In this document: piece after piece, positions 20,226-29,035 of the stretch
How the letters are laid out: every line of letters begins with the position of its first letter
How positions within the stretch are numbered: position 1 is the stretch's first letter
Origin: Mycobacterium genavense ATCC 51234
GTDB lineage: Bacteria > Actinomycetota > Actinomycetes > Mycobacteriales > Mycobacteriaceae
Length of the DNA: 64,000 nt
Assembly (NCBI RefSeq): GCF_000526915.1
Contig: NZ_JAGZ01000002.1
Span: 558,001-622,000 of the forward strand
Direction of reading: 5' to 3'
Notes under the pieces: generated by a model
The model's input: the letters and a program-made list of their open reading frames with translations, nothing else
Database searches by the model: none
What the model was told of the DNA's origin: nothing
Translations under genes and position numbers: made by a program

Positions 20226-21129
20226 CCGCTACCCCCCAGCCGGCCAGCAGCCGTTGCGCGCCGGTGCACATGGCGTCGATGACCTCGGCCACCGACGCGT
20301 CGTCGCGGATCATGCCGACCCCCTGACCGGCGTCGACCGGGGCGATCCGGCGGTCGTCGGCGTCGATCGCGGCCGCCAGCTCGTCGCAGGCCGGCGCATC
20401 GAGCGCGTCCTCGTGGCCCGTCCAGCGCGCGACGAAGTCGTTGGCCAGCACCCGCGCCGGGAATCGCGACGGCCACGGCAGGCCCTTGGCGACGTCGAAG
20501 GCCCGGGTGACCCGGGTGTCGGTGGATCGCGCCGCGATCAGGGCCTGGCGGCTGGCGTCGCCGGTCAGCGCCTCCGGGCACGCCGCCAGACGGGTGCCCA
20601 CCCAGGCGCCGCTGGCCCCGGCGGCCAGCACCGCAGCCAGACTGCGCGGCGAGGCGATGCCGCCCCCGGCGAGCACCGGCACGGTGACGGCGTCCAGCAC
20701 GTCGTCGAGCAGCGGCAGCGTGCCGAGCTTCGTATCCGCGTGCCCGCCGCCCTGGGCGCCGCGCGCGACCACGACGTCGACGCCCGCCTCGACGGCCTGA
20801 CGGGCCCCGAGCGCGTCGTAAACCTGTGTGACAGCGGGGATTCCGGCGTCATGCGCCTGTGCCACCCACGACCAGTCGGTGCCGAAGCTGACCGACAGCA
20901 GCGCGGGCCGCGCGGCCAGCGCGTCCTCCAGCAGGCTCTCCTCGGTGCGCATCACCCAGTCCACCAAGCCGATGCCGAACCTGCCGTCGACGTGTTGCAA
21001 CTGGGCCGCCAGCAATTCCCGGTTCGCGACACTGCCCATGCCGACCATGCCCAGACCACCGGCCGCGCTGACGGCGGCGGCCAGCCGGCCACCCGCGACG
21101 CCGCCCATCGGGGCGTTGACGATCGGCAC
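20194..21129 (-). CDS. Nitronate monooxygenase / 2-nitropropane dioxygenase-like flavoprotein
   Basis: The 311-residue FMN-dependent TIM barrel has PIVNAPMGGVAGG at the N-terminus, GAQGGGHADT with the likely catalytic His, and LAGGGIASPRSLAAVLAAGA for phosphate binding. The first usable codon is GTG at 21129. The frame is open further upstream (residues resembling ADAVHALVEELGLRV) but has no ATG or GTG, so the native start may be a rare codon or have been lost. It follows the cupin gene after 41 bases. Confidence 0.82.
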   Translation of the reverse strand: MPIVNAPMGGVAGGRLAAAVSAAGGLGMVGMGSVANRELLAAQLQHVDGRFGIGLVDWVMRTEESLLEDALAARPALLSVSFGTDWSWVAQAHDAGIPAVTQVYDALGARQAVEAGVDVVVARGAQGGGHADTKLGTLPLLDDVLDAVTVPVLAGGGIASPRSLAAVLAAGASGAWVGTRLAACPEALTGDASRQALIAARSTDTRVTRAFDVAKGLPWPSRFPARVLANDFVARWTGHEDALDAPACDELAAAIDADDRRIAPVDAGQGVGMIRDDASVAEVIDAMCTGAQRLLAGWGVAVRPPAGTAAR

Positions 21130-21170
21130 CCGCAGGCCGAGCTCCTCGACCAGGGCGTGGACAGCATCGG

Positions 21171-21518
21171 CTAGTGCGCCGCGCCCGGCTGGCTCTTTAA
21201 CACGGTCAGGACGATCACCGAATCCTCGACGGCGTGCAGGGCATGCCGTTGCGGTGGAATCGCCACGTAGTCACCGGTCTTACCGTCCCAGGAATCGTCC
21301 CCGGCCGTCAGGCGCACATGACCCTGCAGCACCTGCAACGTCGCCTCGCCGGGACTGTCGTGTTCGGACAAATCGTGGCCGGCGAGCAACGCCAGCACGG
21401 TCTGGCGCAGTTCGTGGCTGTGGCCACCGCGGATGGTGTGTGCGGCGCGTCCGCTGTGGGACTGCTTGGCTTCGGCCAGCTTTTCGGCGGCCAGGCTGGT
21501 GAGCGAGATCGATTCCAT
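21171..21518 (-). CDS. Small cupin-domain protein
   Basis: The 115-residue single-domain cupin has the two motifs around LSEHDSPGEATLQVLQGHV and DYVAIPPQRHALHAVEDS, giving His residues that could bind a metal, though the first motif lacks the usual HxH. It lies between a membrane protein gene and the nitronate monooxygenase gene. It probably corresponds to Rv2619c (from memory). The substrate is unknown. Confidence 0.8.
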   Translation of the reverse strand: MESISLTSLAAEKLAEAKQSHSGRAAHTIRGGHSHELRQTVLALLAGHDLSEHDSPGEATLQVLQGHVRLTAGDDSWDGKTGDYVAIPPQRHALHAVEDSVIVLTVLKSQPGAAH

Positions 21519-21559
21519 GGGTTCATCCCCTCGGTGGGCTGCGGTGGACTGTCAAAATC

Positions 21560-21985
21560 TCATGTGCTCAATAGGAGTATCCCCGCCACGATCAACGCCG
21601 CGACCTTGACTACCTCCAAGCCGACGTAGGCGTAGTGGGCGAAGGAGCGGGGTCCGTCCATCCCGGCGAGCACCTGGTCGGAACGGCGGGTCAGCCGCGG
21701 GCGCACCGCGATCAGCTGGATGGCCAGCGTCGCGAACGCGATGACGAACGGGATAGCGATCCGGCTAGGCATCGGGCCGTCCACCACGACCGCCAGGATG
21801 ACGATGGCGAACGCCACCTCGACGGTGTTGAGCGCGCGAAAGACCAGCCGCCCGATGCCGAGCCCGATCTGCAGCGTGACGTTGGGCGCCCGGAATTTCA
21901 GCGGGGCTTCCAAGAACGAGATGGCCAGCACCATGCCAAGCCAGACGAAGGTGACGGCGGCGGCGACCGCCATTTCGATGTTCAC
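21560..21985 (-). CDS. Four-helix membrane protein
   Basis: The 141-residue protein has four hydrophobic helices and a conserved-looking EAPLKFRAPNVTLQIGLGIG loop. I chose GTG at 21985 because AGGAGG lies 9 bases upstream, overlapping the end of the regulator gene; a longer open frame starts at 22021. It sits two bases after the regulator stop, so the two are translated together. It corresponds to Rv2620c (from memory). The function is unknown. Confidence 0.78.
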   Translation of the reverse strand: MNIEMAVAAAVTFVWLGMVLAISFLEAPLKFRAPNVTLQIGLGIGRLVFRALNTVEVAFAIVILAVVVDGPMPSRIAIPFVIAFATLAIQLIAVRPRLTRRSDQVLAGMDGPRSFAHYAYVGLEVVKVAALIVAGILLLST

Positions 21986-21987
21986 TT

Positions 21988-22653
21988 TCAGGCCTCCTGC
22001 AACTCGAGGTGTGCGACACACAGATCGGGTTCGACGAACGCATCCAGCCGCTCGACGGCAACCGGGGCGCCCGAGGTTTCCAGCGCGCCTTGCATGATCC
22101 CAAGGTGCACGGGACAGACGACGGCGGTGCGGTTTTCGGCGACTTCCAAAAACGGGCAGTGCCGCAGGCCGACTTGGTGCTCGCCGTCGGCCACCCGGCG
22201 CTCCGGGGCGAAGCCGAGCCGGTCGAGCACGTCGATCAGGTGGCCGATGGCCTCGTCCGGGTTCGTGGCGTCCGCCGACGAGCCGGCAACCAGCTGGCGA
22301 CCCCAGGACCGTCCCGCGGCCAGCGCCTTGTCGGCCGCATCCTGGTCGGCCGCGAACGCCGTCGTCAGTATCTCGGCGAGCAACCGGTAGTGCCGCGTCC
22401 CGCCGCGATCCATCTGCCGGACGGCCCGGAACATCAGCGGCGGACGCCCCGGACCCTTGCGGCCCGGCTCCACCTGTTCCACCTGGTCGTCGGCGGCCAG
22501 GCTGTCGAGGTGGAAGCGAACGGTGTTGGGATGCACGCCCAGCACATCGGCGATCGCGACGATCGTCATCGGCTCCCGCGACGTCCGCAATATCCGCAGC
22601 ACCTCACGGCGGCGACCGGCGGACTCCGCCGTTGACGTGACCCCGGGCGTCAT
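21988..22653 (-). CDS. Helix-turn-helix regulator with C-terminal cysteines (possible Fe-S or redox sensor)
   Basis: The 221-residue protein has an N-terminal winged helix (VAIADVLGVHPNTVRFHLDS, about 32-51) followed by GPGRPPLMFR. Its C-terminal domain has HCPFLEVAENRTAVVCPVHL and a third Cys in DLCVAHL, reminiscent of SufR-like regulators that ligate an Fe-S cluster through cysteines. It lies 7 bases after a ferredoxin gene and is the Rv2621c equivalent. The palindrome 370 bases upstream, before the ferredoxin gene, is its most likely operator; that and the cluster are inferences. Confidence 0.8.
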   Translation of the reverse strand: MTPGVTSTAESAGRRREVLRILRTSREPMTIVAIADVLGVHPNTVRFHLDSLAADDQVEQVEPGRKGPGRPPLMFRAVRQMDRGGTRHYRLLAEILTTAFAADQDAADKALAAGRSWGRQLVAGSSADATNPDEAIGHLIDVLDRLGFAPERRVADGEHQVGLRHCPFLEVAENRTAVVCPVHLGIMQGALETSGAPVAVERLDAFVEPDLCVAHLELQEA

Positions 22654-22660
22654 CGGCCGC

Positions 22661-23017
22661 TCACGCTCCTTCGGATACGTCGGCTTTCGGATGGGCGGCC
22701 ACCAAGGGGGTGTCGACGCCGAGGGCACCGAGCTTGGCCGCGCCGCCCGGTGACCCCAGCGGGGCGTCGCGCCCCGGCAGGGTCTCGGAGAAAAACGCCG
22801 CATTGTCGGCCAGGTGCGGCTGCAACTCGTCGGGCAGGTCGTCTTCGTAGTAGATCGCGTCGACCGGACAGACCGGCTCGCACGCGCCGCAGTCGACGCA
22901 TTCGTCAGGATGAATATAGAGCGCCCGGCCACCCTCGTAGATGCAATCCACGGGACATTCGTCCACACATGCCCGATCCATCACATCGATGCAAGGCTTT
23001 CCGATAACGTACGTCAT
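22661..23017 (-). CDS. fdxA: 7Fe ferredoxin (3Fe-4S/4Fe-4S)
   Basis: The 118-residue ferredoxin has the cysteine pattern of bacterial 7Fe ferredoxins: CIDVMDRACVDECPVDCIY and CVDCGACEPVCPVDAIYYED. The ATG at 23017 (MTYVIGKPC) is the family start. The C-terminal 40 residues are a typical mycobacterial extension. It is the first gene of a probable operon with the Cys-rich regulator, a membrane protein, a cupin and a nitronate monooxygenase, and it is divergent from a methyltransferase. Confidence 0.94.
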   Translation of the reverse strand: MTYVIGKPCIDVMDRACVDECPVDCIYEGGRALYIHPDECVDCGACEPVCPVDAIYYEDDLPDELQPHLADNAAFFSETLPGRDAPLGSPGGAAKLGALGVDTPLVAAHPKADVSEGA

Positions 23018-23026
23018 GCGATAGAG

Positions 23027-23050
23027 TTTACACAATCGCGATTGTGAAAA
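23027..23050. promoter_or_regulatory. Palindromic operator between fdxA and the methyltransferase gene
   Basis: CACAATCGCGATTGTG (23031-23046) is a perfect 16-bp palindrome, and the flanking four bases on each side nearly extend it (22 of 24 positions symmetric). It lies 13 bases upstream of the fdxA ATG and 25 bases upstream of the divergent ATG, so one dimer bound here could control both. The adjacent-operon regulator is the obvious candidate, but no binding data are visible. Confidence 0.75.
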
Positions 23051-23071
23051 CTAGGAAGGGCGGGAAAGCTT

Positions 23072-23866
23072 ATGTCTCCCATGTCGAGTCGGGCCGACGA
23101 CAGCGTTGCGGGCCACTGGCTGCTGGCGCGGTTGGGGAAACGCGTCCTTCGCCCCGGCGGTGTCGGGCTCACCCGCACGATGCTCGCCGGCGCCGACGTG
23201 ACCGACGCCGACGTGCTCGAGCTCGCCCCCGGCCTGGGCCGCACCGCCGCCGAGATCCTCACCCGTGCCCCGCGGTCGTATGTCGGCGCCGAACAGGACC
23301 CCGAGGCGGCCGAAACGGTGCGCGACGTCATCGTCGGTGTCACCGGCGCCTCCGGAACGGTTCGGGTCGCCGACGCCGCCAACACCGGGTTGCCCGACGC
23401 CAGCCGCGACGTCGTGATCGGCGAAGCCATGCTGACGATGCAGGGCGATGCCGCCAAACACGCGATCGTCGCCGAGGCCGCGCGAGTGCTGCGGCCGCGC
23501 GGTCGGTACGCGATCCACGAACTCGCGCTGACCCCCGACACCGTCTCCGAGGAGATCAGCACCGAGATCCGGCAGGCGCTGGCCCGCTCGATCAAGGTGA
23601 ACGCGCGCCCGTTGACCATCGCCGAATGGTCGCGGTTGTTGTCGGACCACGGACTGGTCATCGACCGCGTCGTGACGGCGCCGATGGCCCTGTTGCAGCC
23701 GCGCCGGGTGATCGCCGACGAGGGGCTGTTGGGTGCGCTGCGCTTCACCAGAAACCTGCTGCGGAATCCGGGCGCGCGCAAGCGAGTTCTGGCCATGTGC
23801 AACACCTTTCGCAAGCATCGCGAACGGCTGACCGCCGTCGCGATCGTCGCCCGCAAGCCGGAATAG
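23072..23866 (+). CDS. SAM-dependent methyltransferase
   Basis: The 264-residue class I methyltransferase has motif I VLELAPGLGRTA (about residues 48-59), an acidic residue after strand 2 (VGAEQDPEA) and a motif similar to DVVIGEAMLTMQ. The substrate is unknown. It is transcribed away from fdxA across the shared palindrome and corresponds to Rv2622 (from memory). The frame is intact. Confidence 0.85.
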   Translation: MSPMSSRADDSVAGHWLLARLGKRVLRPGGVGLTRTMLAGADVTDADVLELAPGLGRTAAEILTRAPRSYVGAEQDPEAAETVRDVIVGVTGASGTVRVADAANTGLPDASRDVVIGEAMLTMQGDAAKHAIVAEAARVLRPRGRYAIHELALTPDTVSEEISTEIRQALARSIKVNARPLTIAEWSRLLSDHGLVIDRVVTAPMALLQPRRVIADEGLLGALRFTRNLLRNPGARKRVLAMCNTFRKHRERLTAVAIVARKPE

Positions 23867-23869
23867 CCA

Positions 23870-24535
23870 TCACTGCCGGGCTTGGCTGTGCGCGACACCG
23901 GCAGCCGATGTCTCCACACGGCGTTTGATGCCGAGTAACAAGCCACGCGTGCCGAAGGCGACTATCGGCCTAAGCAGCTCCATGGCGAACACCGCACCCG
24001 GGCGGCGCAGGGCGATCCTGACGCGGGTGAGCAGTCGCACCCGGTCCTCCCAGTGCGGCTGAACGTGAAACGACCACACCACATCCCGGGCCGGATCCGA
24101 TGTCCGGGCATGGAGTACCAAATACTTTTCCGGAACGATTTCAGCGACGCGAAACGTCACCCCGTCGGGCTGGCCCAGCCAGCCTTCGGGAGCCAGGCGA
24201 ACGGTGTCCCCCACCGCGAGTTGTTGCCATTCCGGGCGCACCCGATCGGTGTGACGGTAACCGAGACCGACCGCGTTCATCACCCCCTCCCAGCCGTAGC
24301 AACCACCGCGGTCCTGGCCGATCTGCAGCAGCCAAGGCCAGACCGCCGCGGTGGGGGCGTCGATGTAGATCGCCTCGGTTGACTGGACGGCGGGATCGGC
24401 CACCAATGTATCGCCAGGCAGCACCATCCGGCATTCCGATTTGGTTGTGCCCCAATCCCGGTAATAGCGCCGGGCGCCGTACAGCAGCGCAATCAGCGCC
24501 GCTGTCCTGGTGACCGATGCGATCGAGTGCCTCAC
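23870..24535 (-). CDS. SRPBCC (START-like) domain protein with N-terminal membrane anchor
   Basis: The 221-residue protein from GTG at 24535 has an N-terminal hydrophobic stretch (RTAALIALLYGARRYY), then an SRPBCC-like domain (IYIDAPTAAVWPWLLQIG, then DVVWSFHVQPHWEDRVRLLTRVRI). Such folds bind lipids or hydrophobic ligands. Its GTG overlaps the native WS/DGAT stop as GTGA. Because the WS/DGAT gene has a frameshift, the present sequence reads as one 693-residue fusion, which I consider artificial. Confidence 0.75.
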   Translation of the reverse strand: MRHSIASVTRTAALIALLYGARRYYRDWGTTKSECRMVLPGDTLVADPAVQSTEAIYIDAPTAAVWPWLLQIGQDRGGCYGWEGVMNAVGLGYRHTDRVRPEWQQLAVGDTVRLAPEGWLGQPDGVTFRVAEIVPEKYLVLHARTSDPARDVVWSFHVQPHWEDRVRLLTRVRIALRRPGAVFAMELLRPIVAFGTRGLLLGIKRRVETSAAGVAHSQARQ

Positions 24536-25998
24536 GTTTCGATCTGACCACGCGTCACTGCGCGCCGGTAGGGACCGAAGTCCTCTTTGCCCGCATCCGC
24601 GGACGCCCACAGCGGATTCGGGTTCGGCAAGACATTGCTCGATCAGCGGTATCAGGGTGTCGATATCCGGCACGGCCTCGCGCCCAGCCGCGTAGCCGAA
24701 CCCGATGCGGTCGGAGTACGAGCAGGTCGTGACGTTGAGCGCCATCCCGTCGTAGACGGTCGACACCGGATAGATCTCCTCGATATGCGCCCCGTTCCAA
24801 TACATTTCGGCTTCAGGACCCGGCACGTGCGAAATCGGGATGTTGAAACCTGTCCGTATCCGCGGCGTGAACGGCAGCAGCGGAGCAATAACGGTCGCGG
24901 CGATGCTCGCCGCATTCGTCAACAGCGATGCCGCCGATCCCCGCTTCGCCACCCACTGTTTTCCTGCCGACATCGACCGGTGAATCAGGCCCAACCGCGC
25001 GATCGGGTCATCCACATTGGTGCCCAAGGGACACAGCCAAAGGCCGAACATGTTGCCGTACTGCGCAATCAACGGGTCCGAGTTGCGATCGCGCACCGTG
25101 ATCGGGCAGATCCCGACCAATGACCGCTTGGGCAATTCACCGCGGTCACCCAGCCAGCGCCGCAACACTCCCGCCACCATCGCGGTGATCACGTCGTTGG
25201 CGGTGACACCGGCCGACTCTTGCACAGCCCGGATACGGGCCTTGGCCCAACTGCCCGCGCAGACCGCACGCTCGGGCCCCAGCCGGCCGTTGAACCGCGT
25301 GTAGGGCGCGCCGAAGGGCCACCCGGTGGTGTAACCGGCCAGGCCGTCCATCAGCGTCGACAGCTCCCCCGTAACGACGCGCTCGATCAGGCCGACGCCG
25401 CGGGCCGTGGTGTCGGCCAGTGACCGTACCGGCGCGGTCAGACGAGACAACAGTCCCGGGGACCCGTGTGGCACCGCGGATTCGTCGCGATGGTCGGCAT
25501 AGACGGGGAGCATCGACCGCCGCTGCGCGTCGCTGCTCAGCGCATCGGCGATCATCCGAAGCCCGGCGACGCCGTCGGTCAGGGTGTGATGCACCTTGAT
25601 GTAGAACGCGAATCGACCCCCCTCGAGGCCGTCGATCAGATAGGACATCCACATCGGGCGGGACCGGTCGAGGCGTTGCGCGTCCAACTCGCCGATCAGC
25701 CGCCACAGGTCGGCGTCGCCACCAGAGATGGCGCGGCGCAGGAAGTGTCGACGCACGTCGAGGCTGTTGCAGTCACGCCACACCCAGAGGCCGCCGGTGT
25801 CGACACCGCGATGGGGATATCGGCGAAGTCTGGGATCGACCGGCGCGTTCGCGGCGAGTGTCTCCCGGTACAGTGCTTCGACATAAGCCGGGCCGGCATG
25901 CGTGGGCGGTGACAGGATCAGCACGGCACCGGCGTGCATCGGGCTCGACACGACTCCGCGGCCATCATCGCGGCGCCCAGCGGATCCAACGGATGCAT
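24532..25998 (-). pseudogene. WS/DGAT acyltransferase, two compensating frameshifts
   Basis: This is a wax ester synthase/diacylglycerol acyltransferase with active-site KVHHTLTDG (HHXXXDG) and the C-terminal NIPISHVPGP region. The native start is ATG at 25998 (MHPLDPLGAAMMAAES). One G is lost near 25952 before SSPMHAGAVL, and one base is gained near 24600-24612, where the native end ADAGKEDFGPYRRAVTRGQ follows in the other frame. The net shift is zero. The second lesion bypasses the stop and joins the frame to the next gene. The catalytic core between the lesions is intact. Confidence 0.83.
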
Positions 25999-26012
25999 GT
26001 CAACCGCCACAA

Positions 26013-27260
26013 CTAGGCAGGGCGGTCGCGCTGCGTTGCCGCTCCGTCCAACAGCCCCGACTGCACCAGCGCCTCCCACACGAACCGCTGCACGGGCTGT
26101 GAGCGGAAGAATCCGGTGTGACCGCCCCGGTACCAGACGATTTCCGGCTTACCCCAGTGCTCCCAGAGGCGGGTCACCTGCTTGCGCGGATGCACCACGC
26201 GGTCGGCGATGCCGGCGTAGATGAAGCGGCCTCTCATGGGCACGAGCGGAGCCAGCGACAACGGCGAGACCATGCGCCCGATGGGCGCGGCCAGTTCCAT
26301 CGTCTGCCGGCGCAGGTCGCCGTGGCTCAGACCGGAGTGGCTCCTCAGTAGTTCGACCAAGTCGGCCACGGGAACGCCGAGTATCGCGCAGGTGAGGCCC
26401 TTGTCGAGGCTGGCGACCAGCGATGCGATGTAACCGCCGAGCGAAAGACTGTTCAACTCGATCAGCGATTCGGGCTCCTGCGAGCGAATCCAGGACAACA
26501 GGCGACGGATATCCCATACCGCCTGAGCCGTCGCGTGCACGTCGTCGAGCACATCCTCCCCCGGAAACACCGCCCCCTTGGGCAAGCCACGCGACCGGGG
26601 CCCATGCATCGGAAGGACCGGCATGACGACGTTGAGACCGAGTTCGTCGTGCAGTTTCCATGCCCGAAACAACGCGAGATCCAATGCGGCGCGCCCCATT
26701 TCGGTTCCATGCACGCACACCAGCCACGGGCGTGGTTGGGAGTGGCGCAGCAGCAGCGCATACTCGCGATTGTTCGCGGTGTAGCCCATCCATCGTTGCG
26801 CGCCGGGTTCGCCCGGGTGCGGTGCGTACCCGCTGTCGAAGAAGATGCGGTGATAGGAGCGGCTGCGGCCCTTGACCTTTCGGATCTCGACGTCGGAAAG
26901 CACCGGTGGCGTGCCGAAGAACCGCCTGGGCTTTTCCAGCCATCCCTTGTCCCCATAGAACTGGACCCCGTCAACCACCTCGCGGGTGATCCGCTCCCAA
27001 ATGTCCAATTGGCTGACCGGGCGGCGCGCCTTCAGGCCTGTCAACACGACCTCGTCGCGGAAGGCCTGTGCCGCCAGCGCGATAGTGGGCCGCGCGATCG
27101 GCAGTTCGTCGGACCCGCGACCGAGGTAGCCACGCCATGACCGGGTGACGTGCTGGCCGGTATGCACGAAGGGGGTAATGGCGCCACCCAGGACGCCGCC
27201 GGACGCGCCTCGACGCAAAGCGTCCCGCTGCCGTGGGTGGTCGCCGGTGGCCGTTGCCAT
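26013..27260 (-). CDS. Alpha/beta hydrolase (Rv2627c-like)
   Basis: The 415-residue protein has an alpha/beta-hydrolase core in its second half: PWLVCVHGTEMG (oxyanion side), nucleophile elbow NSLSLGGYIAS, Asp in YAGIADRVVHP and His in RGGHTGFF. The first 150 residues have no recognised domain. Its position beside an Rv2629-like gene and DosR-like boxes matches Rv2627c of the M. tuberculosis dormancy regulon (from memory). The substrate is unknown. It is upstream of the WS/DGAT gene on the same strand and 14 bases away. Confidence 0.83.
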   Translation of the reverse strand: MATATGDHPRQRDALRRGASGGVLGGAITPFVHTGQHVTRSWRGYLGRGSDELPIARPTIALAAQAFRDEVVLTGLKARRPVSQLDIWERITREVVDGVQFYGDKGWLEKPRRFFGTPPVLSDVEIRKVKGRSRSYHRIFFDSGYAPHPGEPGAQRWMGYTANNREYALLLRHSQPRPWLVCVHGTEMGRAALDLALFRAWKLHDELGLNVVMPVLPMHGPRSRGLPKGAVFPGEDVLDDVHATAQAVWDIRRLLSWIRSQEPESLIELNSLSLGGYIASLVASLDKGLTCAILGVPVADLVELLRSHSGLSHGDLRRQTMELAAPIGRMVSPLSLAPLVPMRGRFIYAGIADRVVHPRKQVTRLWEHWGKPEIVWYRGGHTGFFRSQPVQRFVWEALVQSGLLDGAATQRDRPA

Positions 27261-27293
27261 GACGGCACGCTAACACCGTCTCGAGCCGCCCAG

Positions 27294-27313
27294 GTAGGGA
27301 CCTAGGGCCCGTT
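27294..27313. promoter_or_regulatory. DosR-like box 1
   Basis: GTAGGGACCTAGGGCCCGTT resembles the DosR consensus TTSGGGACTWWAGTCCCSAA in the GGGAC half and the CCC half. It lies 34 bases upstream of the hydrolase ATG at 27260. Confidence 0.6.
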
Positions 27314-27338
27314 GCCGATCGCGAAAGTCCATCTGGGA

Positions 27339-27358
27339 CAAAGGACTTTAGTCACTCG
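27339..27358. promoter_or_regulatory. DosR-like box 2
   Basis: CAAAGGACTTTAGTCACTCG matches the DosR core closely (GGACTTTAGTC, palindromic). It lies about 70 bases upstream of the plus-strand gene at 27427. Together with box 1 it suggests hypoxia/NO control of both divergent transcripts. Confidence 0.65.
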
Positions 27359-27426
27359 TGCCGATCCGCGAAACGTCGTACCGTCGGGGGCGTACGCAAG
27401 ACTTTGTTTCGAGTAGGAGTGGGATC

Positions 27427-27689
27427 ATGACAGAGGCACCGGCAAAATCCGAGCCGCGCTGGGCCGAACTTTCGGACTACGTGCTCGAGTCGGTCGAAAG
27501 TTCGGCCGCAAGCAGGCGATCGAGGCGGTACGCAAGTTCGTCGATCAGATCAGCCCTGTGCTCCCGAAGCAGTCGCGACGCAAGACCGTTGTCGACGCCG
27601 CGCTGGACCTGGCGGAGGAATTGACCACGGCGCGGATCGAGTTCTTCCGCAGTGTGCTGCGCAGCGCCGCGGAGGTGACGACCAGGTAG
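27427..27689 (+). pseudogene. Small helical protein, frameshifted
   Basis: MTEAPAKSEPRWAELSDYVL continues after one missing A (AAA at 27497-27499 should be AAAA) as EKFGRKQAIEAVRKFVDQIS and ends EVTTR, giving 87 residues. The reconstructed protein is amphipathic and helical with no recognised domain. A strong AGGAG lies 7 bases before the ATG. It is downstream of the DosR-like boxes and upstream of the Rv2629-like gene. Confidence 0.75.
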
Positions 27690-27896
27690 GGACCAGGTGA
27701 AGCGTTGGCCGGGCGGTTGCGGTCACCGCCCGGCCAACGCATGTCCTCGGCCTCCTCGGCCGGCGGGCCCCGAACTCTCGACCCTACAACGGGACCAAAG
27801 GCCCGCATCAGGGGGCTAACGGCTCTGGCGGGCTCGCAAATGCCGTTCATACGGTTGACCAACAGTAGAGGCCAGACACAACAGCCAAGGTGTGCG

Positions 27897-29020
27897 ATGC
27901 GATCGGAACGTCTCAGGGGGCTGGTAACGGCGAAAGGCCCTTTCGCCTCGGTGTCTTTCGACGACTCGCACAACACGGCAGGCGCGGTCGAGCAACTCGA
28001 AGCGAAGTGGCACGAAATCCGCAAGCACCTCGAAAACATGGGTGCGGGAACGGAACTCCTCGGCACCCTCGAGGATGCCGTGCTGAACCACCGCCCCGTG
28101 GTGGGTCGGCGCGGCCGAGCGCTGATCACGAGCAGCGACCACGTGCTGATCGACGAACAACTCTGCAGCCCACCCTCGAGCACGGTGGTTCGCTTCTCGG
28201 ATTACCCTTATGTCCTGCCGTTGGTCGACGGCGCGATGCTGCGACCGGTTTACCTGTTCGCCGCGGTCGACCACACCGGCGCCGACGTCAGCCTGTACGA
28301 CGGCACCACCGTCAAATCCAGTCACGTGGAAGGCGCCGGGTACCCGGTGCACAAACCGGCCACGGCCGGCTGGAATGGCTACGGCGATTTCCAGCACACG
28401 GCCGACGAAGCCGTGCGGATGAACTGCCGCGCGATCGCCGACCACTTGACCCGGCTGGTGGACGAGGCGGATCCCGAGGTCGTTTTCGTCAGCGGAGCGG
28501 TTCCCGCCCGCGCAGATCTCCTTGCCGAATTGCCGCAACGCGTGGCCGAGAGGGTCTGCCAATTGCATGCGGTGCGCGGAAAGGTCGCGCCCGCGAAGCA
28601 GAGCTCCACGAAGCGACCTCGGCGGAGTTCGCGCGGCGGCACGGCCTCGAAATGACCGACGTCGCGGATCGCTTCCAATCAGAGGTCGGACGGGGCTCCG
28701 GCTTGGCGGCCCAGGGGCTCGGTGCGGTGTGCGAGGCGTTGCGTGACGGCGACGTCGATACGCTGATCGTCGGTGCGCTGGGTGACACCCTCGTGGTTAC
28801 CGGCCACGCGCTGACCACCATCGCGCCCGATGCCGACATGTTGTCCGAACTGGGCGAGCCGGTGGAACGCATCGCCCGGGCCGACGAGGCGTTACCGTTC
28901 GGCGCGATCGCGGTCGGCGCTTCGTTGGTGCGGGCCCCCGACGGGAGCGCGCCGGCCGACGGGATTGCTGCGTTGTTGCGTTATGCCGCCAGCGACCGGC
29001 TTGCCGGTAAGCATCCTTAG
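27897..29020 (+). pseudogene. Rv2629-like protein (release-factor-like fold), frameshifted
   Basis: MRSERLRGLVTAKGPFASVSF begins a protein that runs to residue 227. One A is missing in the run at 28580-28582, and the rest (AREAELHEATSAEF to RLAGKHP) is in another frame. Restoring the base gives exactly 374 residues, the length I recall for Rv2629, a dormancy-regulon protein related to eRF1-like domains. The function is unsettled. The lesion would truncate the C-terminal 40 percent. Confidence 0.85.
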
Positions 29021-29035
29021 GATCGGTCGATCACC

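Noticed and set aside
23870..25951. A novel 693-residue WS/DGAT-SRPBCC fusion enzyme
   Set aside because: The native stop and start of two separate genes are visible in an overlapping GTGA in the other frame; the fusion arises from one inserted base.
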